DNA of 64,000 nucleotides from NCBI RefSeq assembly GCF_024508665.1, contig NZ_JANINP010000007.1, forward strand, positions 124,001-188,000, given 5' to 3'. This stretch comes from Sphingomonas sp. (lineage in GTDB: Bacteria > Pseudomonadota > Alphaproteobacteria > Sphingomonadales > Sphingomonadaceae). The position numbers and the translations under genes are program-made. Positions 44,803-52,928 of the stretch are shown piece by piece (positions within the stretch are counted from its first letter, which is position 1; each line of letters opens with the position of its first letter). The notes beneath the pieces were generated by a model that saw nothing but the letters and a program-made list of their open reading frames with translations, ran no database searches and had not been told where the DNA came from.

Positions 44803-45339
44803 TCACCCTGCCAATTTCTCCAGGATCGCCGCCAATATCGCCGGCGGTTCTGGCAGGCGCCCCGGCCCATATTCCCCGCAGGCCATCGCGCCTTCGTCCG
44901 GCTCCATCACCGTTATGCCATCCTCCCGCAGAGTCGCGACGTTGCGCCTGGTCGCGGGATGCGTCCACATCCGCACATTCATCGCGGGCGCGGCGAGCAC
45001 CTTCTTGTCGGTCGCCAGCAGCAATGTCGTCGCTAGATCATCCGCGATCCCTGCGGCCATCTTTGCCATAAGGTCGGCGGTCGCCGGCGCGACGACGATC
45101 AGATCGGCCTCGCGGCTCAGCTGGATATGCCCCATCTCGGTCTCGTCCTTGAGGTCCCACAAGGTGGTATAGACTTGTTCCTCGGACAAAGCGGCGAGCG
45201 TCATCGCGGTGACGAAATGCGCGCCACCGTCGGTCAGCACGCATTTGACGCCGATCCCGGCCTTCTTCGCCAGGCGGATCAGCTCGCAAGCCTTGTAGGC
45301 CGCGATGCCGCCGCCGACGATCAACAGGATGCGCTTCAT
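44803..45339 (-). CDS. coaC: phosphopantothenoylcysteine decarboxylase (split-off CoaC half)
   Basis: 178 residues corresponding to the N-terminal half of CoaBC. Decarboxylates phosphopantothenoylcysteine to phosphopantetheine with FMN. GGGIAAYKACELIR is the FMN-binding start; catalytic His in EMGHIQLSREAD; PAMN motif; and ACGEYGPGR with the active-site Cys. Its ATG overlaps the stop of the membrane protein gene upstream (ATGA at 45336-45339). It ends with LEKLAG and TGA at 44803, just where a fused CoaBC would continue into the linker. Confidence 0.93.
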   Translation of the reverse strand: MKRILLIVGGGIAAYKACELIRLAKKAGIGVKCVLTDGGAHFVTAMTLAALSEEQVYTTLWDLKDETEMGHIQLSREADLIVVAPATADLMAKMAAGIADDLATTLLLATDKKVLAAPAMNVRMWTHPATRRNVATLREDGITVMEPDEGAMACGEYGPGRLPEPPAILAAILEKLAG

Positions 45340-46448
45340 GGGGTGAGCCTCGTGACCGTAATCTTGCGACGCTTGGGGAAAGCGGCCGTGATCAGGTCCT
45401 TCACCCCGTCAGGCGCGAAGGCCAGGCCGATCAGGATCGCGGGCGCCACCATCAGCCCCCAATAGAAGGTGTCGACCCGCCCGAACAGGCCGATCAACGC
45501 GGCATAAGCGGTGAAGGTCGCCAATGCGCGGATGCCGGTAAGGTCGCGCCACGCTGCCCAGCCGAACAAGGTGAGCCCCATCAGCAATGCCGCGATCCAC
45601 ATCGGCGCGAGGCGGAGTGCGGTCGACAAGGTCAGTGCCTCGACGAAGAAACCGAAGCCGAGCATGCCGGCCCAGCCGGGCGAGGCGGGGTCGACCGGGG
45701 TCACGACCTGCGCGACGGCGTGAGCATGCGCGGCGACGGCGACCGCCAGCAGAACGAGCCCGCCGGCCCATCCCAGTGCTTCGCGCCGATCGCCTTCGAG
45801 CCAGGCGAGCACCAGCATGATTCCGACATAGAGCGCGCTGGTTTCGCGAACCAAAAGAGCGATTGCGCCGATCCCCGCGGCGGCGACCCAATGGCCGGGG
45901 CGGCGCACCGCCAGGCTGAGCGCGATCAGCAGCCCGGCCCAGACCTCATGAAAGGCCGCGAGGTCAGCCTGGATGAACGCGCCCATGCCGCCCGCGAGCA
46001 GAACCATCGCGATGAACAAGGGCGGCGGCCGCGCGAAAGTGGGGCGCAGACGATTGAACCACGCCACCATGACACCGGCGGCGAGCGCCCAGAGCAGGCC
46101 GACTACCGCCCAATGCGGCATGAGCGCCTGGACCATGGCCAGCGTCGGCAGGCGGAAGGTGACAAAGGGGCGCAGCGGATAATCGCCCCGCCGCAATTCC
46201 TGCGCGGCGACCTCGTAATAATTGCCGCCATGACGGACGCCGTCGACGATCGCTTCGTAGAGGACGATATCGGCCTGATCGTCGCCGCGCTTGGCCGAAT
46301 CGCCGCTGACCGCCGGCGGGCCCGGCACGGTGAGCGCGCTCAGCGTCGCGAGGAGCAGCAGGACCAGCCCGACGAGCGCGAGCCGCGCCTTGCCTTTCGA
46401 CAGGCCGGCGAAGCGCGAAGGTTCGGCCAGCCACAGCGTCCCGCTCAT
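45336..46448 (-). CDS. polytopic membrane protein, unknown function
   Basis: 370 residues with about 9 hydrophobic helices. The first periplasmic loop (SGDSAKRGDDQADIVLYEAI, then YYEVAAQELRRGDYPLRPFVTFRLP) resembles GT-C-type glycosyltransferases that use polyprenyl-linked sugars, where acidic residues in this loop are catalytic; this is a topological resemblance only. It is the gene between ubiB and coaC in a leftward run and is separated from ubiB by a 100-base palindromic repeat. Not recognised as a named family. Confidence 0.62.
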   Translation of the reverse strand: MSGTLWLAEPSRFAGLSKGKARLALVGLVLLLLATLSALTVPGPPAVSGDSAKRGDDQADIVLYEAIVDGVRHGGNYYEVAAQELRRGDYPLRPFVTFRLPTLAMVQALMPHWAVVGLLWALAAGVMVAWFNRLRPTFARPPPLFIAMVLLAGGMGAFIQADLAAFHEVWAGLLIALSLAVRRPGHWVAAAGIGAIALLVRETSALYVGIMLVLAWLEGDRREALGWAGGLVLLAVAVAAHAHAVAQVVTPVDPASPGWAGMLGFGFFVEALTLSTALRLAPMWIAALLMGLTLFGWAAWRDLTGIRALATFTAYAALIGLFGRVDTFYWGLMVAPAILIGLAFAPDGVKDLITAAFPKRRKITVTRLTP

Positions 46449-46449
46449 C

Positions 46450-46550
46450 GCCCCTCCCCTTCAGGGGAGAGGTTGGGGGTGGGGGATGCCTCGCAGAGAA
46501 ACCGCCTGCCGCGCGGCCCCACCCCAACCCCTTCCCTGAAGGGGAGGGGC
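46450..46550. repeat. palindromic repeat between ubiB and the membrane protein gene
   Basis: Outer arms 46450-46466 and 46534-46550 are perfect 17-base inverted repeats (start GCCCCTCCCC). The inner arms are G-rich (GGTTGGGGGTGGGG) and C-rich (CCCCACCCCAACCCC), also complementary. The same family of element occurs again at 48111-48214, so ubiB is flanked by two copies. TTTT follows the right arm on the plus strand. Confidence 0.85.
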
Positions 46551-46569
46551 TTTTGATAGAGGCACTCGC

Positions 46570-48105
46570 TCACCGCAAGAACCACCACGTCGCCGCGACC
46601 GAGATCGCGGCGCTCAGCACGGCGACCGCGACATAGCGCCAGCCGCCGCCCAGACGTACGACCTCGATCTCGCGCAGCGGCGGCGCAGGCGGCGCGCCGC
46701 CGGGCGACGGGAAGCGCGCCTCTATGTTGCGAATGAGCTCGGGCAGACGCATCAGCGTGCGCAGATCGGTGATCAACCGATCGCCGATTGCCGCCTCGGG
46801 ACCCAGCTCGGTCCGGATCCATTCGCGGATGAACGGCGCCGCAGTGTCCCACATGTTGATCTCGGGATCGAGGCTGGTGGCGACGCCTTCGACCATCACC
46901 ATGGTCTTCTGCAGCAGCAGCAGATGCGGCTGGGTCTGCATATCGAAGTCGCGGGTGATGCGGAACAACCCGTCGAGCATCATGCCGACCGACATGTCCT
47001 TGACCGGCAGTCCGCGCATCGGCTCGCCGACCGCGCGCAAGGCCGTGGCGAATTCGGCGACATTGTGATGCGGGGGCACGTATCCCGCCTCGAAATGGAT
47101 TTCCGCGACGCGCTGATAATTGCCGGTGATCAGCCCGTAGAGGATTTCCGCCAGCCAGACGCGCGCGCGCCGGTCGATCCGCCCCATGATGCCGAAATCG
47201 ATCGCCGCGATGTGCCCCTGGGGAGTCGCGAAGAGATTCCCCTGATGCATGTCGGCGTGGAAGAAGCCTTCCGAAATCGCCTGGCGCAGGAAAGCGTTGA
47301 CCAGGATCGACGCGAGCCGGCTGGGATCGTGCCCGGCGGCGATCAGTGCCTCGCGGTTGGTCAGCTTGATCCCGTCGATCCATTCGAGCGTCAGCACGCT
47401 GCCGGTGGTCCGCTGCCAGTCGATCGCCGGGACCTGGTAATCGGGCTCGGCGCGCATCGATTCGGCGAGTTCGGATGCGGAGGCCGCCTCGCGCCGCAAA
47501 TCGAGTTCGCGCAAGGTCCAGCGCTTGAACGTCTCGATCACCAGGCGCGGCCGCAACCTCGCGAGTTCTCCGCCCAGCGCCTCGGCTTGCGCCGCGGCCC
47601 ATTGATAGGTGTCGATCGCGCGCGCGAAATCGTCCTCGACGCCGGGCCGCAGCACCTTGACCGCGACCTGGCGCCCATCCGGCGTGACGGCGCGATGCAC
47701 CTGGGCGATCGAGGCGGCGCCGACCGGTACTTCATCGATCGAGGCGAACACCTCCTCGACCGGACGGCCCAGACCGCGTTCGACGGCGGCCTTGATCGTC
47801 GGATACGGCAGTGGCGGCAATGCGTCCTGCAAGCGCATCAAATCGTGCGCCGCTTCCTCTCCGACCAGATCGGGACGGGTGGCCAGCGTCTGGCCGAGCT
47901 TGATTGCGGCGGGGCCGATCGCCTGGAAAGCGTCGGCATAGCGCGGAACCTTGGGCACCCTTGCCCCGAACCGCGCGATCCTGACCAGCCGACGGACGCG
48001 CGCGGGCGTGTTTGGGTCGCGCTCGATCCCCTTGAGCGCTCCGTGGCGCGCGAGGATCCGGCCCCATTTGAGGAGGCGCCAGAGATGGATGGCGGGGGCG
48101 GTCAT
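46570..48105 (-). CDS. ubiB: UbiB family protein (ubiquinone biosynthesis kinase-like)
   Basis: 511 residues. ABC1/UbiB atypical kinase fold needed for ubiquinone synthesis and probably for lipid extraction of CoQ intermediates. The N-terminal KxGQ motif (AIKLGQTLATRP) defines the family; the kinase-like parts VAVKVLRPG and FHADMHQGNLF are intact. The C-terminal end has two hydrophobic helices (YVAVAVLSAAISVAATWWFL) for membrane attachment. It lies between ubiE and the membrane protein gene in the leftward run. Repeats on both sides lengthen the gaps to about 120 bases. Confidence 0.95.
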   Translation of the reverse strand: MTAPAIHLWRLLKWGRILARHGALKGIERDPNTPARVRRLVRIARFGARVPKVPRYADAFQAIGPAAIKLGQTLATRPDLVGEEAAHDLMRLQDALPPLPYPTIKAAVERGLGRPVEEVFASIDEVPVGAASIAQVHRAVTPDGRQVAVKVLRPGVEDDFARAIDTYQWAAAQAEALGGELARLRPRLVIETFKRWTLRELDLRREAASASELAESMRAEPDYQVPAIDWQRTTGSVLTLEWIDGIKLTNREALIAAGHDPSRLASILVNAFLRQAISEGFFHADMHQGNLFATPQGHIAAIDFGIMGRIDRRARVWLAEILYGLITGNYQRVAEIHFEAGYVPPHHNVAEFATALRAVGEPMRGLPVKDMSVGMMLDGLFRITRDFDMQTQPHLLLLQKTMVMVEGVATSLDPEINMWDTAAPFIREWIRTELGPEAAIGDRLITDLRTLMRLPELIRNIEARFPSPGGAPPAPPLREIEVVRLGGGWRYVAVAVLSAAISVAATWWFLR

Positions 48106-48110
48106 TATCT

Positions 48111-48214
48111 AAGCCCCTCCCCTTCAGGGGAAGGGTTGGGGGTGGGGCAGCGCGGCAAGCCGCTCGCCTGCGGATAGGCCCCACCCCAACCCCTCCCCTG
48201 AAGGGGAGGGGCTT
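48111..48214. repeat. palindromic repeat between ubiE and ubiB
   Basis: Outer arms 48111-48130 and 48195-48214 are perfect 20-base inverted repeats, including the same GCCCCTCCCCTTCAGGG core as the copy at 46450-46550, with the same inner G-rich and C-rich arms. The variable middle is about 32 bases. It begins five bases upstream of the ubiB start codon (minus strand), so it lies in the ubiB leader. Confidence 0.87.
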
Positions 48215-48229
48215 TATCGATGCCCCCCA

Positions 48230-48961
48230 TCAAATCTTCCAGCCGCTATGGATCGCGACCAGCCCGCCGAGCATCGGTTCGACCTTGGTCTGGACGAATC
48301 CCGCCTCGCCGATCATTTCCTTGAACCGCTCCATGTTCGGAAAGCGGCGGATCGACTCGATCAGATAGCGATAGCTTTCGGCATCGCCGGCGATCGCCTG
48401 GCCGACCTTGGGCACGACATGGTGCGAATAGGCGTCATAGATGTCGTCGAAACCCGGCCACAGGGTGGTCGAGAATTCCAGGCAGAAGAAGCGGCCGCCG
48501 CGCTTGAGCACGCGATGGGCCTCGCGCAACGCCTTGGGGATATCGGTGACGTTCCTGATGCCGAAGGCGATCGTGTAAGCGTCGAAGAAGCGGTCGGGCC
48601 ATTGCAGCGTCTCGGCATTGGCCTCGCTCCACACCAGGCCGTCGATGCCGCGCTTGGCGGCGCGCTCGATCCCGACCTCGAGCATCGCCGGGTTGATATC
48701 GGCGACGGTGATCGCCGCGCCGGACTTTTCCATCCGGAATGCGATGTCGCCGGTGCCGCCTGCCATGTCGAGGATCGCTTCGCCCGCACGCGGTTTCACG
48801 CGGCGGACGAACACGTCCTTCCAAACGCGATGGAGCCCGCCCGACATGGCGTCGTTCATCACGTCATATTTGCCGGCGACGCTGGCGAAGACGCCGCCCA
48901 CGCGGCGGGTCTTTTCCTCGGGGCTGACATCTTCGTAGCCGAAGGAGACTGTATCGGTCAT
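48230..48961 (-). CDS. ubiE: demethylmenaquinone / 2-methoxy-6-polyprenyl-1,4-benzoquinol methyltransferase
   Basis: 243 residues. C-methylates the ubiquinone ring precursor with SAM. UbiE landmarks are FGYEDVSPEEKTRRVGGVFASVAGKYD at the N-terminus, DMAGGTGDIAFRM (motif I), FGIRNVTDI and RVLKRGGRFFCLEFS. ATG 48961 gives the family start; the frame is open to 49003. First gene of the ubiE-ubiB run, divergent from mutM across 56 bases. Confidence 0.96.
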   Translation of the reverse strand: MTDTVSFGYEDVSPEEKTRRVGGVFASVAGKYDVMNDAMSGGLHRVWKDVFVRRVKPRAGEAILDMAGGTGDIAFRMEKSGAAITVADINPAMLEVGIERAAKRGIDGLVWSEANAETLQWPDRFFDAYTIAFGIRNVTDIPKALREAHRVLKRGGRFFCLEFSTTLWPGFDDIYDAYSHHVVPKVGQAIAGDAESYRYLIESIRRFPNMERFKEMIGEAGFVQTKVEPMLGGLVAIHSGWKI

Positions 48962-49017
48962 GCGCGCGGCTCTAGCGGGCGCTTGTGGCGGGGGCAAACC
49001 CAACCTAGCTGAGTAAC

Positions 49018-49830
49018 GTGCCTGAACTTCCAGAAGTCGAAACGACCGTTCGCGGCCTCGAGCCCGTCCTCAAGGGGCAGCGGCTGACGCGCGTCGTCAC
49101 GCGTCGCGGCGACCTTAGGCGGCCGTTCCCGCCCGATCTCGCGCAGCGCATGACCGGAGCGACCGTCACCGGGCTCGGCCGGCGCGCCAAATACGGGCTG
49201 ATCGATACCGATCGCGGCGACACGATGATCTTCCATCTTGGCATGTCGGGGCGCTGGCGAGTCGATCCTCACGAATTGCTCGCGCACGACCATCTGGTGA
49301 TCGATACCGAGGCGCGGCGCCGCGTCGTGCTCAACGACCCGCGGCGATTCGGCTCGGTCGATCTGGTGCCGACCGAAGGCCTTGCGGACTTCCCCGCGTT
49401 CAAGGCGCTGGGCCCCGAGCCGCTCGGCCCGGATTTCACCGCGCCTTATCTCAAGGCCGCGCTCAAGACCCGGTTCGCGTCGATCAAGCAGATGCTGCTC
49501 GACCAGCGGATCGTCGCGGGACTGGGCAACATCTATGTGTGCGAAGCGCTCTATGCCGCGCGCATCTCGCCGAAGCGCGAAGCAGGACGGATCAGCGTCG
49601 CGCGGCTCGAACGACTGGTGCGCGAAGTGCACGTTGTGCTCGATTCGGCGATCGCGGCGGGCGGATCGAGCCTGCGCGACTTCGCTCGACCCGACGGCGA
49701 GCTCGGCTATTTCTCCAAGCAATTCGCCGTCTATGGCCGCGAGGGCGAGCCGTGTGGCTGCGGCGGCACCGTGCAGCGCTATGTCGAGGGCGGCCGTTCG
49801 ACCTTCTGGTGTCCAGCCTGTCAGACTTAG
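49018..49830 (+). CDS. mutM: formamidopyrimidine-DNA glycosylase
   Basis: 270 residues. Base-excision repair of 8-oxoguanine and FaPy lesions. The start PELPEVE gives the catalytic Pro after Met removal and the Glu used for catalysis. H2TH region QMLLDQRIVAGLGNIYVCEAL with the essential Lys and Asn; C-terminal zinc finger CGCGGTVQRYVEGGRSTFWCPAC. GTG start at 49018. Short divergent spacer to ubiE. Gene order mutM-rpsT-dnaA follows. Confidence 0.96.
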   Translation: MPELPEVETTVRGLEPVLKGQRLTRVVTRRGDLRRPFPPDLAQRMTGATVTGLGRRAKYGLIDTDRGDTMIFHLGMSGRWRVDPHELLAHDHLVIDTEARRRVVLNDPRRFGSVDLVPTEGLADFPAFKALGPEPLGPDFTAPYLKAALKTRFASIKQMLLDQRIVAGLGNIYVCEALYAARISPKREAGRISVARLERLVREVHVVLDSAIAAGGSSLRDFARPDGELGYFSKQFAVYGREGEPCGCGGTVQRYVEGGRSTFWCPACQT

Positions 49831-49965
49831 CGTCTCCGGCTTCGCGTGGATCGAGAATCCCTCAACGCGGTTGACCGAATCTCGATCGCTCGCTAAGGGC
49901 CACCGCTTCCGGGCGCGGCTCTTGGCTGTGGCCGTCCCATTTTTTGCGAAATTCAGAGGACTTTC

Positions 49966-50226
49966 ATGGCGAACACGCCGCAAGCGAAGAAGCGTATCCG
50001 TCGCAACGAGCGTCGCGCGGAAATCAACGGCAACCGCGTTGGCCGTATCCGTACGTTCGTCAAGAAGGTCGAATCGGCGCTGGCCGCCGGCGACAAGGAA
50101 GCCGCCACCGTTGCGCTGGCCGCCGTGCAGCCCGAACTGCAGCGTGGCGTCGCCAAGGGCGTGCTCCACAAGAACACCGCGAGCCGCAAATTCTCGCGCC
50201 TGACCAAGCGACTCGCCTCGCTCTAA
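49966..50226 (+). CDS. rpsT: 30S ribosomal protein S20
   Basis: 86 residues, standard size for S20. Lysine- and arginine-rich, [31 protein letters not shown] and a C-terminal [18 protein letters not shown] are typical. It binds 16S rRNA early in 30S assembly. GAGGA precedes the ATG by six bases. Followed by a strong terminator at 50255-50288. The 135 bases upstream contain no supported gene and probably its promoter. Confidence 0.97.
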   Translation: MANTPQAKKRIRRNERRAEINGNRVGRIRTFVKKVESALAAGDKEAATVALAAVQPELQRGVAKGVLHKNTASRKFSRLTKRLASL

Positions 50227-50657
50227 AATTACCCGTTTTGGTAGCGGGGATGGCGCCCGTCGGTGAGAAATTCACCGGCGGGCTTTTTGCTGTCCGGGCC
50301 TCCCGCCATGCTGCTCTGCAGCGAGATCCATACCCGATATTCGAACGAATCTCGTAACCATGGGAAAACCTAGCGATTCGCAAATGTTTCACAGAAACGT
50401 CACGTGAAATTTACCCGGATTCAGTGGGTTATTTAGAGAATCCCGGATTTCTGCGGGTAAGGGCGAGTCAACGTTTTTATTTTAATATTTCTGTCATCGT
50501 CGGGCTTGATCAGAGGCGTTCGAGCTTCATAATCGGCCTTCGCAGCGCCGGTCAGGTGCTCGCCGAATCATAGCAGTTCTCGCGTTCAGGCGGATGCGTT
50601 TCCGGCTGGGGGAGTCGTCTGTCTGAAAAAAAGGGCCGGTCGCGGGGGCGTTGGCTG
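50227..50657. other. 431-base rpsT-dnaA intergenic region
   Basis: Apart from the rpsT terminator there is no gene. It contains an AT-rich stretch (about 50476-50498), an inverted repeat GTTTC/GAAAC at 50386-50398, the 8-base palindrome TCACGTGA at 50400-50407, and two copies of CCCGGATT at 50414-50421 and 50442-50449, 28 bases apart. These are candidate binding sites ahead of dnaA. I found no canonical DnaA box (TTATCCACA), so an origin cannot be claimed here. Confidence 0.5.
50255..50288 (+). terminator. rho-independent terminator of rpsT
   Basis: A 12-base-pair stem (50255-50266 with 50272-50283, one G-T pair), loop GAAAT, then TTTTT at 50284-50288. Placed 28 bases after the rpsT stop. 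Confidence 0.92.
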
Positions 50658-52061
50658 GTGAAGAAGGGGTTGTTGCGGGTGGCGGTTTCGTTGGCAAAGG
50701 ACGGTGTTGTGCCCGGGGAAGTTCTCAATGCCTGGGCGAGAATCCGTAAAAACCTGAGGGAATCGGCTGGTGCGCGTTTGTTCGAGCAATGGCTCAAGCC
50801 GATCGAACTCGACGACAGCGAGGATGAGACGACCGTTCGCCTGACCCTGCCGTCGGCGTTCACCGCCAATTGGGTCCGCAACCATTATCAGGACCGGCTG
50901 GTCCAGGAATTCCGCGCCGCGATTCCGTCGATTCGCACCGTGTCGATCGAAGTGCGTCAGGCGTCCGCGCCGGCGGTGTTGCGTATCGCCAGCGAGCAGC
51001 CCGCCGAATCGCCTGCCGCTCCTATCGAAGCCGCCGAACGTCCTACGCTTGATCCGCGCCTGACGTTCGAGCGCTTCGTGGTCGATCCGTCCAATCGCGT
51101 CGCCTTCAACGCCGCCAAGGCATTGGCCGAACCGGGCGCGCCGCGGTTCAGCCCGTTGTTCCTCCATTCGGGAACCGGGCTCGGCAAGACGCATCTGATG
51201 CACGCGATTGGCCACGCCTATCTCGCGGCGGTTCCCGACGCGCGCGTGTTCCTGATGTCGGCCGAACGCTTCATGTTCGAATTCGTCGCGGCGATTCGCG
51301 CCAACGATACGCATGCCTTCAAGACCCGGCTGCGCGGCGCCGATCTGCTGATGATCGACGATCTGCACTTCATCTCGGGCAAGAAGCCGACCCAGGACGA
51401 ATTCTTCCACACGATCAACGAGCTGACAGCGGCCGGCAAGCGCCTGGTCATCACCGCCGACCGCCATCCGCAGGGACTTGACGATGTCGAGGCACGGATC
51501 GTCTCGCGGCTGGCGATGGGCCTGGTCGCCGACATCAAGACGCCCGACGCAACTCTGCGCCGAGCGTTGCTCGATCATCGCCTGGGCGAACTGCCTGAGG
51601 TGAAGGTGCCGGAAGACGTGCTCGAATTGCTCGCGCACAAGGTCACCGGCAGCCTGCGCGAAGTCGAAGGCGCGCTCAACCGCTTGGTCGCCTATGCCCA
51701 GTTGACGGGCGAGGAGATCAACCTGGAATTCGCCCAGGCGACGCTCGGCGACGTGCTGCGCGGCGGTACCAAGCGAATCACGATCGATGAGATCCAGCGC
51801 GCGGTGTCGGCGCATTACGACCTCAAGCCGGTCGACCTCGTCTCGGCACGCCGCGCCGTGGTGGTCGCCCGCCCGCGCCAGATCGCGATGTATCTCGCCA
51901 AGCGCCTGACCACGCGCTCCCTGCCGGAGATCGGCCGCAAGTTCGGCGGTCGCGATCATTCGACGGTGATCCATGCGGTGCGCCGCATCGAGGAATTGCG
52001 CGGCAGCGACAACGAGATCGACGGCGCGGTGCGGAGTTTGATCCGCCAGCTGGAAGGCTGA
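50658..52061 (+). CDS. dnaA: chromosomal replication initiator protein DnaA
   Basis: 467 residues. Domain I at about 20-90, a short variable domain II, AAA+ domain III with Walker A HSGTGLGKTHL and Walker B LLMIDDLHF, and the DNA-binding domain IV with the signature GRDHSTVIHAVRRI. It binds DnaA boxes, melts the origin and recruits the helicase loader. GTG at 50658 is chosen; the reading begins KKGLLRVAV and a later start at ATG would cut domain I. Its position next to rpsT is the usual alphaproteobacterial arrangement. Confidence 0.96.
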   Translation: MKKGLLRVAVSLAKDGVVPGEVLNAWARIRKNLRESAGARLFEQWLKPIELDDSEDETTVRLTLPSAFTANWVRNHYQDRLVQEFRAAIPSIRTVSIEVRQASAPAVLRIASEQPAESPAAPIEAAERPTLDPRLTFERFVVDPSNRVAFNAAKALAEPGAPRFSPLFLHSGTGLGKTHLMHAIGHAYLAAVPDARVFLMSAERFMFEFVAAIRANDTHAFKTRLRGADLLMIDDLHFISGKKPTQDEFFHTINELTAAGKRLVITADRHPQGLDDVEARIVSRLAMGLVADIKTPDATLRRALLDHRLGELPEVKVPEDVLELLAHKVTGSLREVEGALNRLVAYAQLTGEEINLEFAQATLGDVLRGGTKRITIDEIQRAVSAHYDLKPVDLVSARRAVVVARPRQIAMYLAKRLTTRSLPEIGRKFGGRDHSTVIHAVRRIEELRGSDNEIDGAVRSLIRQLEG

Positions 52062-52145
52062 AATCTTCCGGCTACTCGCTCCGGTTTGATTGGACGGTTC
52101 GCCCGGAAGGCGCAGATCTTACACGCTAGCTGAGCCGAGAAAGCT

Positions 52146-52928
52146 TCAGCGCGGCTTGCCCAGCGCCGCCACCGCACGTTCGTGCAGTCGCGCGATCGCC
52201 GCGAGGTGGATGCCGGGCGCGGTCGCCAGCACGCCGAATGCTTCGGCACGCGGCGTGTTGAACCGCAGCTTGCGTCCGACCGCATCGCTGACCGCGCAGC
52301 CCGCTTCGCGCGCGATCAGCACCGCGGCGGCGATGTCCCATTCATTGCCCCAGCGGATCGTCGCCAGCAGATCGGCCTGACCCGCGGCGACCATCGCGAT
52401 GCGCAGGGCGATCGAGTTGGGCTTGGCGACCGCGACCAGGTCCGCATCCACGCTGGGCAGCACATCGGTCGGCGTGCGTGCGCCGGTGAAGATCGTCCGC
52501 CCGCTATGCATTGTCGGCTCGCCGTTGAGGGTCGTACCCTTGCCAGCTTCGGCGCGCCAAACTTCTCCCAAAGCCGGCGCATCGAGCACCGCCGCCACCG
52601 GCTGCTCGCCATCGACCAACGCGATCGACACTGCCCAGCCCTCGCGTCCGCGAATGAAGTCGCGCGTGCCGTCGATCGGATCGACCACCCAGCAGCGGCG
52701 ATGGTTGAGCCGCACGGCATCGTCGACCGTTTCCTCCGACAACCAGCCGGCATCGGGCGCGAGCGCGGTCAGCCGCTCGCGAAGCAGGGAATTGACGTCG
52801 AGATCGACCTGACAGACCGGGTTGCCCGGCGCCTTTTCCCAGCGCGCGAAGTCGGTCCGCCACCGCGCCAGCGCATAAGCTCCCGCTTCGGCAGCGATCG
52901 CCGCAATGTCGTCGACCAGTTCAGCCAC
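52146..52928 (-). CDS. inositol monophosphatase family protein (CysQ-like)
   Basis: 260 residues. Metal-dependent phosphatase with the family motifs WLSEETVDD, WVVDPIDGTRDF and GNEWDIAAAVLIAREAG. It may hydrolyse 3'-phosphoadenosine 5'-phosphate (CysQ), inositol phosphate or histidinol phosphate; the sequence does not settle which. Its GTG start lies eight bases before the end of the upstream pmbA gene, so the two are coupled. Convergent with dnaA. Confidence 0.9.
   Translation of the reverse strand: MAELVDDIAAIAAEAGAYALARWRTDFARWEKAPGNPVCQVDLDVNSLLRERLTALAPDAGWLSEETVDDAVRLNHRRCWVVDPIDGTRDFIRGREGWAVSIALVDGEQPVAAVLDAPALGEVWRAEAGKGTTLNGEPTMHSGRTIFTGARTPTDVLPSVDADLVAVAKPNSIALRIAMVAAGQADLLATIRWGNEWDIAAAVLIAREAGCAVSDAVGRKLRFNTPRAEAFGVLATAPGIHLAAIARLHERAVAALGKPR

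Noticed and set aside
46450..46554. Palindrome plus TTTT read as a rho-independent terminator
   Set aside because: The T-run is on the plus strand while the flanking genes are transcribed leftward; the element occurs in two similar copies, which fits a repeat better.
50227..50657. Replication origin between rpsT and dnaA
   Set aside because: No canonical or near-canonical DnaA boxes were found, only an AT-rich stretch and unrelated repeats.
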